Assembly (NCBI RefSeq): GCF_910592395.1 | Contig: NC_088323.1 | Coordinates: 8,248,001-8,312,000 of the forward strand | DNA: 64,000 nucleotides | Origin: Lineus longissimus | Lineage: Eukaryota; Nemertea; Pilidiophora; Heteronemertea; Lineidae | Direction of reading: 5' to 3' | In this document: piece after piece, positions 34,954 to 46,254 of the stretch | Layout of the letters: the number at the start of each line of letters is the position of its first letter | How positions within the stretch are numbered: the first letter of the stretch is position 1 | The notes under the pieces: generated by a model | Database searches by the model: none | The model's input: the letters and a program-made list of their open reading frames with translations, nothing else | What the model was told of the DNA's origin: nothing | Position numbers and translations under genes: made by a program

Positions 34954-35065
34954 TGATATGAATAAAGACTAGCAAATGCTTTTATCTGAAACTCCATGTA
35001 CATTTACACTAGGCCTTTCTGTACAAAATTGACGTAAAAGCATTTGCTAGTCTTTATTCATATCA
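34954..35065. repeat. Perfect 31-bp hairpin
   Basis: Bases 34954-34984 (starting TGATATGAATAAAGACTAGC) are the exact complement of 35035-35065, with a 50-base loop. Arms this exact next to degenerate neighbours suggest a recent insertion or selection. It may be a short MITE or a small-RNA precursor; nothing decides between them. Confidence 0.85.
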
Positions 35066-35084
35066 CCCAATGTTCTTGGCAATT

Positions 35085-35352
35085 CCCATGCTAATCGGCA
35101 GAGTGTTCCACCGCATGTTATCAGCCGAACTCTTGGTTCGACTAACTCATATGCAGATTCTGAACACAGTGACCTAGCTGGAGTGTACAGCGTCACTGTA
35201 GATCAGCAACAACAACAATATTATACATCGTGTTATACAACAGCAAAGCAGCGGATCAGTTAAATGTCTTGCTCAAGGGTTACCGGGAGTCGAATCCACC
35301 TTTGGGTTATGAACGCGGCGCCCTAACCATAACTTTACAATTCCCATGATAT
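35085..35352 (-). mobile_element. tRNA-derived SINE
   Basis: On the minus strand, GGTTAGGGCGC (A-box-like) is followed by GATTCGACTCC (B-box-like, about 35287-35298 on the plus strand). The conserved-looking CCTTGAGCAAGACA segment comes after that. The body continues to about 35085. The polymerase III promoter boxes in tRNA order support SINE identity. Confidence 0.65.
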
Positions 35353-35844
35353 CAAAAGGCCTTAACCACAATCAGTTGTGATGCAGGGTTACATACATTT
35401 TTTTTCAAAATGAAATGTATTAAAACATGGTTTGCCTCAACATCAGGTGAACCTCTGCTCTCGGGAAATAAATCACTGTTCAAGTTGTAACCTTAGATAA
35501 GTTAGCTGGCATTTCACTTTGTTCTTTTACTTGATTTATTGAGGGAAAGTTGCCAATGTCTCCATAAAAGTGGTATTTTAATAAGCTTTATCAGATTCTC
35601 GTTAATTATCATGTTTTTTTCATGCATTGTCTTGGTAGATGCAGTGTGTTTACATTCCAAGCAAGATTGGCTGAATTTTTTGCACTGTTTGTTACCCGTA
35701 ATTATTAACATTTTCAAATTGCAAAAAAATACGTCAAGGGTAGGGGTTCAACAGTCAAGCAAGGATCCGAGCCACTACATCTCCTCGGCCCCATCATGAA
35801 TCAAATGACGACAGTATAAATACGACATCTTTTTTAAGGTCACA

Positions 35845-36092
35845 GAGGTTCCAATAAATCATCGATGATTTCACAAAGTGACATGAAAGAGTATATTAAT
35901 GGCACTAAATGCATGAATAGAGGCAAAAAAGTTATATAATTGACATTGGCATTGAATATCACCATGATAATTGGTGTGTAAGTAGACATGGTTAGTAGAA
36001 CCCTGTTCTGTTGGCGACGTTATCTCAATTTCAGAAAAAAATGCACATTGGTCACTTTGTGAAATCATCGACGAAATGACATAAACTGACTA
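35845..36092. repeat. MITE with 24-30-bp terminal inverted repeats
   Basis: TCATCGATGATTTCACAAAG at 35858 is complementary to CTTTGTGAAATCATCGACGA at 36055. The body is about 240 bp with no ORF of significance. A partial DR3 (AGGTCACAGAGGT) lies just at its left edge. Confidence 0.75.
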
Positions 36093-36299
36093 ACAAAGTT
36101 CAATCTGGTGTGCACATTGGCACCTGGCTGTTTTATTGAAATAAGAGGGGAAATGATATGTTGTGGGTAACCATGATAGACCAACCAGCAATGGGATTAA
36201 TTGACACCCAAATTAAGATTCGGGAGGGCAAAAAGTGTGTTTGGATTTGCCAAAAATGCTTTTTTCATGTTGTTTATCATGTGACAACGGAACAGGAAC

Positions 36300-37010
36300 C
36301 TCCCTCCCCCTGCTGTTGGAGTGTTTTTCGTGATCCTCATTATATTCAATTTGCCAGTGTTTGCCTGGTGCTAATGAGGTAATATGATGCACCTCATTGT
36401 CGTGAGACAGGTCCACCAATGAATGGTTCATGGATACTGTAAGGGTGCTTAACAATAGCACGAAAAAACATTATTCCAAGGAAATGTGATACCAGCATCG
36501 TAAGATTTATACTCCGCAAACTCAATTATTATCTTTTTTTGTAAAAATGTCTTAACTTTTAACATGTTCAGGATAGGATTATTTTTTGAATTTCCTATTT
36601 TAACTTTTTTCAACATCGCACTGTGAATTGTCCCTCTGATTGTAAAAATATTATACCTGTAATTGTAAAAATGCAAAATTTGCAAAATACATATATATGA
36701 CCATCGGGAAATGGCTTAATTGGATTTTCCTTTCAAAAATCTAATTTGGATGACTGCAGGAAAAGCTTCACAAACAAGCCCTTACTGACTATTTTAGGCA
36801 GTTTTTCTGAAGTGACCCCTGAAGAATGATTTTATGAACCAAATAAATTTCTCTGCCAAAAATTTCTATTTCTGCTAATAAGATACGAAATTACATGCAC
36901 ATTTGGGGAAGAATTAATGTCAGCAAAGGGCAATTTTAGAATTTGGCTGAATCTGCTGTCTTGGGCTGGGATAAAGCTTTAATCATAACGTGATTACAGC
37001 ACAGGTATCA
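36300..37010 (+). repeat. Dispersed duplication, copy 1
   Basis: Shares with 38200-39115, in the same orientation, the ordered blocks GGTGCTAATGAGGTAATATG, ATGGTTCATGGATACTGT, AACATTATTCCAAGGA, ATGTGATACCAGCAT and, further on, ATTTGGGGAAGAATTAATGT. Diverged by many substitutions and indels. It may be an unrecognised element. Confidence 0.75.
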
Positions 37011-37255
37011 CCTTTTCCCCCCACAAAGGATGGCAGATCCACCGAAGATGATACCTTGAAATAACTTATCTGTAAATTAATTTGCAGGGATTCCCGCAAC
37101 GAACTAATAAATTGATTGCAATATTTGATTACTTTAACACCGCGTGGCCATTGTCTTACTATAGAATATGATAGCAGGGGGGAAGTTTAGCATTAGGTAA
37201 TTATATCATTCGTGATTTTCATGTTGTGTTTCTTTTTAGTCATTTTGTAGCTAAA

Positions 37256-37487
37256 TCAAGGCAGAGTGACTGCGCCAATGTAAACTTTAAGGCACACAGG
37301 GAAGAGAAGTTCTCAAGGCAGAGTGACTGCGCACATTGTAAACTTTAAGGCACACAGGGAAGAGTAGTTCTCAAGGCAGAGTGACCGCTCACATTGTAAA
37401 CTTTAAGGCACACAGGGAAGAGTAGTTCTCAAGGCAGAGTGACTGCTCACATTGTAAACTTTAAGGCACACAGGGAAGAGTAGGTCT
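37256..37487. repeat. Minisatellite, 58-bp unit, four copies
   Basis: Units begin TCAAGGCAGAGTGACTGCGC and end GGGAAGAGTAGTTC. The copies are nearly identical (first unit one base shorter), so the array is young. No spacer sequence separates the units. Confidence 0.9.
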
Positions 37488-37859
37488 CCTCTTCCTCTAC
37501 ATCCCGAACCGCGTGGTCTGTACTCCCTCTAAACATAGCCGGGGTATATCTTGATAAGATGCAAAAACCTTGGAGGTCATGATGCTTCCTCTTATTCTCT
37601 CAATGTTTTCATAATTCGTAATTGGTTTTGGCTTGGTCGTTCACCTCACGTTTATACTCGGTATTAATCCCAGACTCTTTAAATGTGTCTACAGATTTAT
37701 GTCGATGTGACCAGAGTCTTCCAAATAAATTGATTTGAAAGACTCTGATGTGACCTACTTTTCCTGGGTGAATTATAGGCCAAGGTCATAAAATCCTGTA
37801 GGGGTCATATATCAAGAATCGTTCACTGTGTAATCTTCAAATGTATGTCACTGATTAAT

Positions 37860-38110
37860 CTGATCACAAGCTAAACAAAGTGGTTACAAGATTTTGACCT
37901 TGACATAAATTTTCAAGGTCACAGAGGTCAAATTCTCTGTAATTAGTAACAATAACAATATTCCTGTCACTGGTCACAGGTGAGTATATGGCCCCTGGTG
38001 ATATTATTTATGTCGTGGGTGCATCTTGGACCATAAACTGAGTGTCACCAGGATATTCAATTTGACCAATTCTTTTATGGTCACAGAGGTCAAAAGACAT
38101 AAATTGACTG
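37860..38110 (+). repeat. R1 fragments
   Basis: An intact DR3 at 37916-37930, an R1 tail-like GGTGAGTATATGGCCCCTGG (37980-37999), and a second composite with one altered half-site (TGGTCACAGAGGTCA, 38078-38092). Pieces of two modules without head. Confidence 0.6.
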
Positions 38111-38199
38111 TTTCATGATGTAAGTATGTACCTGTATGGCACATCTCTCAAACAAAGTTTAATCCATTGAGCAAGATGACCACTGGGATTGTAAGAGGA

Positions 38200-39115
38200 G
38201 GGGAACGGTATTTTTCGAGGTGCCGGGATAGACCCGAAAACAGCCGGGATTTGTGGGATGTCAGGAAAATCAGAAGGAGCAAAAAATTGTTTGCTAAATT
38301 TACCTTTTTCACAACGCGGCTTAAACTGAGTTTAACTTGGAGTGTTTTATCCCAACCGCTATATTTGATTGTCGGGTGTTTGCATGGTGCTAATGAGGTA
38401 ATATGATACACCTCATTACCGTATTAAAGACCAATTTAAATGGTTCATGGATACTGTCGTCTCTTTATCTCCGATGGTTGCTGCACAGAAATAGCTAAAA
38501 GGATGCTTAACAAAGGCATAAAGAAACATTATTCCAAGGATATGTGATACCAGCATTGTAAGGTTAACACTCCACAAACACAATTTTAATCTGCAACGAT
38601 GAAGTTCTTGATTTCAAAAAGAATTTCTATGGCCAAGTTGAAGACAATCCTTTAAAAAGACCAGGGTTGTTCAGTCAAAATCTTCTAACACACTGACTTC
38701 GTACGATTTAATTAGGTTTATTTGGTACTCAAAAGTTTGTTGTTACAATGTTCTGTGCCTTAAAGCAGTCTGTAATCGTAGAGCGTTCTGGGAGATGTGA
38801 AGAAGTAGGGATTTATTACATCATGTGACATTCGAATTTATTACATCATATAACATTCGAAGATGTGAAAAATTGAAATCGTAATTTTCCCTTGATTTAA
38901 AAATTAGTTGGGATGACCGAAAAAAGGCTTCCCAAAGTAGACCTTTCTGATTAAAGGACCCCTAAAGCATAATTTTCTAAACCAAATTCCTTTTTTCCTC
39001 AAGGAATTTCTTTTTCAGCCCAAAAAATGTTAAATAACTGGCACACTTGGGAGGAATTATTGTCAGCAAGTGCACTTTTAGCACCTTTTGGGATTTGGCG
39101 GAAATTGCTACCGGG
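38200..39115 (+). repeat. Dispersed duplication, copy 2
   Basis: Partner of 36300-37010, longer by insertions, including the segment around 38450-38510 and tandem TTACATCATRTRACATTCGA-type repeats near 38815-38862. It ends where R1 copy g begins. Confidence 0.75.
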
Positions 39116-39139
39116 AACCAGGATTATTTAAATGGGATG

Positions 39140-40066
39140 GCAGGAGATGTGTTAATGGCACGTTTCTTAACCACTAAAGCTAAAAACTTGAAACTTGGTA
39201 CACACGACTCTCTAGGTCAGATAACGTCCGACACTGAATATCGTCCAATGTGGTTCTCGACTCGGCCAACAGGGGGCCAAAACCGAAAAGGTAAAAAGTG
39301 CAAAATCTCGATTGTTAGTGACTTGTTTTCGATAATATATTTATAGTAAATACTTCCAAGCAAGGATACATCACGTGTTGTACCGATTTTGATTTGACCT
39401 ACCTTTCAAGGTCACAGAGGTGAAATGGCGTATATTGGTCGTTAGGCTACGGTACGTTTCTTAACTGCAGTGAATATTGATCGTACATGTGGTAAACGTG
39501 TACGGTACCCTATACTCAGGTGATCCCAGGGACCAAAGTTCGGTTCGATCTGATTCACAGCTTGGCCAGTCCAGGGGGTCAAATCTGAAAACCTTAAAAA
39601 GGTAATTATTGCTTAAAGGGGATACGTAGTCAGGCGAGTGCACTTCAGACAAGCCTAAGAAAAACAAATCATGGCTTTATCTTGTGACAGACCATGCTAA
39701 ACCGTTGAATAAGGATTTATTTTGACACTATCAGGATGCATGCAACAGGGTCCAATTTGAGCGACATCCTTAGGACTCTCTAATTATAAACGTTCCGTTT
39801 GAGAACAGGAAGTAGGACGCCATATCCCCATTTAACTACTTGCCCGATTGCCATCAATCTGATATCATATGGGTTCATCTAACCACCATACAGTATTATA
39901 CGTCACATGGGTTTTTGACTTGACAACTTTTAGAGGTCACAGACTAGCCTAAATGGCATATAATTTACATTTGGCTATAAACTACATGAATATAATAGCA
40001 TATTTTTCTAGCATGAATTCTTAATCACCAAATATCTATACGGTGACCCCCTGGCCTTTTCATTTG
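39140..40066 (+). mobile_element. Interspersed repeat R1, copy g
   Basis: Module opening ATGGCACGTTTCTTAACC at 39156, GGCCAACAGGGGGCC at about 39264, ER8 half-sites with a mutated DR3 (AGGTCACAGAGGTGA, 39409-39423), and a shortened tail ending at CATTTGA (about 40066). It runs tail-to-tail into copy h. Confidence 0.75.
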
Positions 40067-40071
40067 AAATA

Positions 40072-40966
40072 TCAAATGAAACGGCCAGGGGCCATTGTGT
40101 TCACAGTATAGATATTTGGTGGTTAGGAATTCATCCTGGTTAAGAAACATGCTGCATGTATAGTATGTAGGTCAAACCAAACTCGGTATGACATGTGATG
40201 TATCCTTGCTTAGGATACCTACCATAAAAAATCATCAAAACAAGTCGCTAATAAGCGAAATAATGCACTTTTTACCTTTCTTAGTTTTGTCCTCCTGGTG
40301 GCCAAGTCGAGAATCAGATCGGATCGAAATCCGATGTCCGAGGTAACATGACGTAGGGAGTCATGTGTACCAAATTTCAAGTTCATAGCTTTAGCGGTTG
40401 AGAAACGTGCCATATTTACACTCAAATGGCCAATTTACACCATTTGACCTCTGAAACCTTGAAAATTAGGTCAAATCAAAAAACCGTAGGAAATGTGATG
40501 AATCCTTGCTAGGAGAAGCTACTATAAAAATATCATCAAAAACAAAGTCACTAATAAGCGAGATATTGAACTTTTTACCTTTTTTAGTTTTGTCCCCCTG
40601 GTGGCAAAGTCGAGAATAAGATCAGACCGAATTTCATTGTCAGCGGTTATATGACGTAGGGAGTCATGTGTATCCTTGCTAGGAGTACCTACCATAAGCA
40701 TTTTATCAAAAACGAGTCACTCATTAAGAGAGATATCACACTTTTAGGTTTCCACTTCTGGCCTCCTGGTGGCCAAGTCAAGAATCAGATCGGGCCGAAA
40801 TTCATTGTCATTGGCCACGTGACCTGGGGTCCTGTGTACAAAGTTTTAAATTCATAGCTTTAGCGGTTAAGAAACATGCCACTGTTTTTGAAACAGGACG
40901 ACGTCGACGACGGACGACGGACGCAGCGGTGTTGTATAGACTCCCCTACGGTGAGCCAAAAAGGCT
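40072..40966 (-). mobile_element. Interspersed repeat R1, copy h
   Basis: Minus strand, tail complement (ATGAAACGGCCAGGGGCC, 40077-40094) to head complement (ACGGTGAGCCAAAAA, about 40950). CCTGGTGGCC blocks lie at about 40292 and 40764, and a degraded composite near 40445-40473. With copy g it forms a palindrome centred at about 40069. Confidence 0.8.
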
Positions 40967-41104
40967 GAGTGCACGCATCTACACGTGACCAATTAAAAGA
41001 AAAAAGATTTGCAATGTTTTCATACTACCAGACTTCTGATAGACTTTAAGAGTGTATGATAACAATAATAATATTAATAATCAATTGTATTTAGAGGGCC
41101 AATA

Positions 41105-41335
41105 GTCACTTAAAGGGGGACTATAGGCTAGGCTAGGCAGGGGGAGAGGGGCTAATTTGGCCTTCTCCAAGTGACTAGTATACACAGTAAGGGCCCTTGG
41201 TCATGTCAGACTTAGCACTAAATATATCCCTCGTAGGCCTGCAGGCGTGAATCAGATGTGAGATACCATTGGCGGCTATATGTAACTTTATCTTGCCTGC
41301 CTAGCCGCTTCCTATATCCTCCCTTTAAAGAGATC
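41105..41335. mobile_element. MITE R3, copy 1
   Basis: Ends CTTAAAGGGGGACTATAGGC and CCTATATCCTCCCTTTAAAG are inverted repeats. The body (CACAGTAAGGGCCCTTGGTC, TCAGACTTAGCACTAAATAT) is shared with 51610-51838. Confidence 0.8.
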
Positions 41336-41464
41336 TGATGACATTCAAGACTTGGCCCGGGCTAGTTAAAATCCCATTTACACGGTGCGTGTTGAACCGA
41401 ACATGCCTTATTCCACGTGAATTCAACATTTTTACAATCTAAGCCCCGACACCCTCCACCTGAC

Positions 41465-41776
41465 CTCCTCCTCTTTGGATGCATTTAATTGACAACTTCG
41501 ACACAATCCTGAACAGCCCGTGTCACCATCTCTCGATTGCCCCTCAACTCATTGACCTCCCGGATTATGCGTGCTCTTACTTCTGCTAGTCTCATAAACC
41601 TTGATCTTCAGGTATATAGGTCTAACCCCAAAGAAAAAAATCACAGGGAGTCAAATCTGGTGACCTTGGTGGCCACTCCACTAGACAGTTCAGCGCGATT
41701 ACTCGTTCTCCGCACAAAAGGTTTCCTGAACTGCGCGAAGGCGATGTGCTGGAGCACCATCCTGTTCCCACCATAA
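41465..41776 (-). pseudogene. mariner/Tc1-type transposase fragment
   Basis: On the minus strand one frame reads WEQDGAPAHRLRAVQETF. A second, shifted by a base, reads CGERVIALNCLVEWPPRSP and DLTPCDFFLWG before a TAG. A third-frame continuation resembles the C-terminal REV-NELRGNRE region. The QDGAPAH and SPDLTPCDFFLWG blocks hold the second and third acidic residues of the DDE/DDD catalytic triad in IS630-Tc1-mariner transposases. At least one frameshift and one stop make it dead. A typical terminal end (ACACCCTGTATA, 42136-42147) lies to the right, so the element may extend to 42148. Confidence 0.8.
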
Positions 41777-42129
41777 GCACCTCAACACCCTCAAATTAAT
41801 CATGGCCCAATTTACACGGTGTGTGTTCGATCCGGATCAAAATTTATCTGAAAGAAAGTGATGTGTTGTTGATCATTAAACATGCTTTCATTCCAAGCCA
41901 CGTAATGTGGCTTGATGTCATTTCCCTACTTGGAAAAAGGTGATTTCTGCATGTCTTTTTCAAGACCATGGTGTCCAGTCATGCATAACAAGTTGGACAT
42001 CGCAATGCTATCAACACAAAGCTCTTATCTTCTACTTGTAATTGTGCTTTTACTGTGCTGCAATGAGAGAAGTTGCAGAAAATACGGTTTAAAAGTATTA
42101 TAACCCATTTTGCTAGGATTACCTTTTTT

Positions 42130-42148
42130 ATGAGACACCCTGTATACA
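42130..42148 (-). other. Probable terminal repeat end of the mariner-like element
   Basis: Plus strand GAGACACCCTGTATAC. On the minus strand this is TATACAGGGTGTCTC, the common start of mariner-like termini at a TA target. The opposite end was not found. Confidence 0.5.
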
Positions 42149-42151
42149 TGG

Positions 42152-43057
42152 TACGTAGGGTTGCAATGTTTTTTTCTTCTGCTCTATTCTTCAAGGTTCA
42201 TTACATTAATTAATGAACAAAGATAACAAAATCCCCCCCCCCCCCCCGCCCCCCTGAGTTCATACAGTTCATCATGATGGAAAAATATGGATTCAATGCT
42301 TGTTATACATGTTCCTGGGCCGATTGAATGTCAGATCATCTCCGTATACATCAAAACTGTAGTGCACGATATACACAATAGTGAATAGTTCAACTGAGGC
42401 ATCCAGTCAATGCATACTCCTTGCAGCGATGAGGTGCCGTCCTATATCTGTTTGAATATCATCGCTATTGGAGAATGCCATTGATTGCAACAGTCAAGGT
42501 AATAATGACCCATTTCTGACGTGTTTGTGCATGTCTACGTCACCCAGATGGTCTCATTATGATAGTCTCGTCTGCTGTCTGTGATTGTGTGTTGTTTATG
42601 AGGGGATGTATCATGATAAAGCTGTGTTGGGCTCTCAGTTTATCATCAGTGTATGGCCAGGGTCGGTTGATAGCTGATAACAATTTCATTGGATCATTGG
42701 ATCATTCTTTGGATGTACCCAAGATATGATGAGGATAACAATTTATTCTCAGTCAGTGGAATGCTCCCGTTGTGAATAAGTAGGTCATACTGTACTGGAT
42801 GTCCACAAACCAGGCCGGTTCGCCCTACCATTCCATGTACAGATGGCAATCCGTAGTGAGTATTCCATAATACCATGTCTATTCTTAGAGTAACTAGTCT
42901 ACTTGTAGTTATTCTAATGTCTATTTTACTATTTTAGATGGACGATTGATTGACCTTGCATGAAAAATACATTTAGGCCTAAGCACTAGCAGGAGTTCTT
43001 ACCCAGAAGTGTGGTGGTGGGCGTTTGTGGTTACTGAGTGTGAGGGGGTATAGTGGT
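42152..43057. other. No gene seen
   Basis: A poly-C run at 42232-42247 and otherwise unique-looking sequence. Short frames only. Confidence 0.45.
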
Positions 43058-43157
43058 GTCTGTTGACCCTGCTTTAAGAGAGACTGGCATGTTTTAAGAG
43101 AGACTAGGCGTGATGCGAGACTAGGCATGATGCCAGTCTCTCTTAAAGCACAGTCAA
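43058..43157. repeat. Hairpin
   Basis: CCTGCTTTAAGAGAGACTGG (43068) is nearly complementary to CCAGTCTCTCTTAAAGCACA (43133). The loop contains a further partial copy (TTTTAAGAGAGACTAGGC). Confidence 0.75.
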
Positions 43158-44477
43158 GAGACATGTGGTTTCAGTATTACTACTAGGTCTTCCATTGTAG
43201 CACTGCGAAAATGTAATTGTAAGCAATTTTGGCTATAGGTTCGTCATTTGTTATTATCAAGACAACTTCTTGGGTGACTCAACCACTCTCTTGATTACAG
43301 CAGCTGCCTCAGCGCCACCACGCGGGGCCTAATGGTATTAGGCTAAGTAGCTTCACGCGATATGCACCATTCTGGGAAAACTCAATAAGGAAATATGCTC
43401 ATTAGCATAATCTATTCTTAGCTCCAGCTCAAGGTAATCTTGCGCAGTGTATCTTCGGCCTAGATATATTGTGGTGGAAAACATCTAGTACAAAGAAAGC
43501 CTGGCTAATACGTGAAGGTCTGGTTGCGCGAGACTACTGTTTCAAAAAAAAAAAAAAACCGTTGAAGAGACTCTGTGACGTAGGCATACTTTTTACAATT
43601 AAAAATGCTCTCAAAAGACGATAAGGAATGATTATTCATTAACATTACCTGAACTATATACCTTCTAATTATCACTTTACATAAATAGGTTGGCGTTAGG
43701 TCACATGCTTTTCTTTCCTTGTGACAATATACAGCAAAATAGTTACAACCCCATAATCACGCTTTTAGTCCATAATGAGATCCCGGTGACCCGTTATAAA
43801 TGTTTCGCCAGCTTCACTATTTTGCCGTCAACCGGCGCGTTGGGTCCTTGCGCCAAGGCTCAAGCAAGTGAAGCCCCACTTTTCACTGTTTTGTCATTCA
43901 TTGCTACTGTAGCCTAATGTGTTGGCAGCGGATTTGACTTTTTATCATACAACATCGCCTGCAGTTATTTCCAAAATATAACCGCTAGATGGAATCGTCA
44001 TTTAGATACTATATTTTTTGTATTGTATAGAGAGCGCGGGCGCGCGTATATTCCAGGGTGTGCGCTGGGTCAAAATTCTAATTGGGCACAGTTACTGGAA
44101 ATGTGAAAGAATTGTGTCGAATTCTTCTCTTTTCGAATTTTTCCTTAAGCCACAGAGACAAATTTTGGTTGATTTTGGCGTCAATTTCACTAATTTCTTA
44201 TCCCAGCACCAACCCTACGTTTTTAAAATCGACTAAATCAGGTGCGGTAGGTATAATGTACTGTGCTTTGTGGGTGGCAGTTAATTGCTGTTAAAATTTG
44301 GTCCCTATCGGAGAAGTAGTTTAGAAGTTATTTGAAATCAAAAGTGACAAATGGTTTTTCTAACACCTAGTACATCTTGCTTTTTTGATGGATCGTTGAG
44401 TGTTAATGTGTTAACCCTTCGTGCCGGCTGACATGTATATACGCAGACCCTCTCAGTGCTCTGGGACTACGGGGCTG
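43158..44477. other. No gene seen
   Basis: Poly-A tract at 43544-43557. A TTAACCCTTCGTGCCGG at 44411 looks like the TTAA-anchored end of a piggyBac-type element, but its partner end was not found. Confidence 0.4.
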
Positions 44478-44952
44478 ATGTCTACGGTGGCCCACAGAGG
44501 ACATGCGTTTATTTTCAATATATTAGAATATTTTTCTTTTTACAATGCGATTTTTTTCTCTCGAATTACAACCGCCGTCGTATTTATTTCTCACCGCCGA
44601 AAAAATAATTCCCACCGCCAGGTTAAAAATAATAATTCCCACCACCGCCAAGGAAAATAATATCCACCGCGGTGGGAAATAATAGGGCCGTTTAGACGAC
44701 GCGAAAAAATCCGGATGCGTCCCGAATCCGGATTAATTTTTCGTCGTGTAAACGCAAAAAGATCCGGATCAATGTGGTTGCATCCGGACTAAAAAGGTAC
44801 CATCGCCTTGGGTGGTTTTAATCCGGATTCATCCAGATTCGATCCGAATGCGGTCTTTTCGCCTGTCGTCTAAACGGCCCTAATATCCACCGCGGTTCTA
44901 TTCTTATATATTGAAATTAAACGCATGTCCTCTATGGGTCACCGTAGATGAC
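44478..44952. mobile_element. Nested inverted-repeat elements
   Basis: The outer pair is TCTACGGTGGCCCACAGAGG and ACATGCGTTTATTTTCAATA (about 44481-44523), against its complement at 44906-44949. The inner pair is GGGCCGTTTAGACGACGCG (from 44687) against TGTCGTCTAAACGGCCC (ending about 44880). TAATA flanks the inner element on both sides. The inner element carries several ATCCGGAT-type palindromes. Order of events: outer element first, inner one inserted later. Confidence 0.75.
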
Positions 44953-45384
44953 CTATCCTGCACACATGTACAACAAATTCGAACAACTCTAGCATCCAAC
45001 AGGTAACAATTTACCTGTTCCACTTCCAGTGGTTTAGAATGATAGATAGTTACTTAGCTATGCTCAGGTGGCAGCGCAAGTCAAAAGATCGTCTGCTGCA
45101 TACATTATAGCCCGGTTCTTCATGCAAGAATTTTGCATGAAATATGAAAATATGAAGGACATAATTTATAGGCTACAAAAAAGTGTCTGCATACTTGTAA
45201 AACCCAATGTCTTGCAATGAATGCAAAATAATTCATAAAATTTTCAAATCTATTTTTAGCAAAAATCGATTTCTAAATTCTATTCAACCGAAAAAGCAAA
45301 ATTTTAGGGAAATTGGCTGAATCCGGTAAATATTACACTTCCTCATACCTTACAGGTAAGAATAAAAACTTAGGTGTAATAGTT

Positions 45385-45770
45385 CTTCTTCCTCTTCTTC
45401 TTCATTGGTGTTTGGTCTTCACTTGAAGGTGATTTTCTCCAGGGAGTATTTCTCCTCCAAGGCGGGATGAGCGTTTATGCGTGACACTACGGTTATGCGC
45501 CAATTGGGTTTATTGGCCTAGCGAATTCGACTTCGACAAGAGGTTGAGTCCATGCAGGCTACTCACGTTTCTCACTTAGTAGGGTCTTTAACCTGTCCGT
45601 CATAGACACCAGATGTAAACTCTCATTCAAAGGGACTGTGAAGAGCCAGAAATTTTAGTTCCTTGAAAGCCACGCCGGTTCATCCAGAAATCCTGGGTTA
45701 TCCCTGGGATCGAACCTGGGCCCTTTTGCGTGGTAGCCAGCAGTGTTTAACCACTTGGCTATGGAGACAT
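45385..45770 (-). mobile_element. tRNA-derived SINE
   Basis: Minus strand. A-box TAGCCAAGTGG (plus 45751-45761), then B-box GGTTCGATCCC (plus 45706-45716), 34 bases apart as in a tRNA. A body of about 300 bp follows, and a GAA-rich tail (plus TTCTTCTTCCTC, about 45387-45405). The acceptor arms do not pair, so it is not a working tRNA gene. Confidence 0.75.
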
Positions 45771-46254
45771 CCAATACCTCCAGTTGGGTATCAATTCCTT
45801 AAGTGAAAAACAATGAATGTTGGTTCCTGATCTAATCGATCCCATCTGGGGGTCACGAAAAAATTAATTTTTATTCCCAGGCTTGAGGGGTTTATAATCA
45901 AAATTCATTTCGACACAATTTTGTGATCATTGATAGTTTAGAAAATCTCTCTCTGGCAGCTACTTTGGGGAGCACATGTGCCTTTTGACACTCCTAACAC
46001 GATACAGTGTCGATGCTATTTAGCCGCTATGGCTATTTAATGAGAGAGGCCTTTAAGCGCCCCTCAGCCTGCACAAAATAGCAAAATTTTAATTTGATAT
46101 AATACTAAACTGTTCGACAAACGACATAAAATTTGCCTGGCCGTCTACCGGCCGGTGATAAACTACAAAATACCGTATGTCGGACAACAGAAACAAAGAA
46201 AACATAAGTCTTTATTGTAGCCAGTTTGCATTGGTGCGGAGCACGAGGTCGTCA

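Noticed and set aside
37256-37487. CRISPR-like array
   Set aside because: Head-to-tail 58-bp units with no unique spacers, in a eukaryotic genome; likewise 46255-46800 and 52480-53045.
41537-41776. Plus-strand 79-residue ORF
   Set aside because: Shadow of the minus-strand mariner transposase fossil.
45697-45768. Functional tRNA gene on the minus strand
   Set aside because: A and B boxes are good but the acceptor stem does not pair and a SINE body follows.
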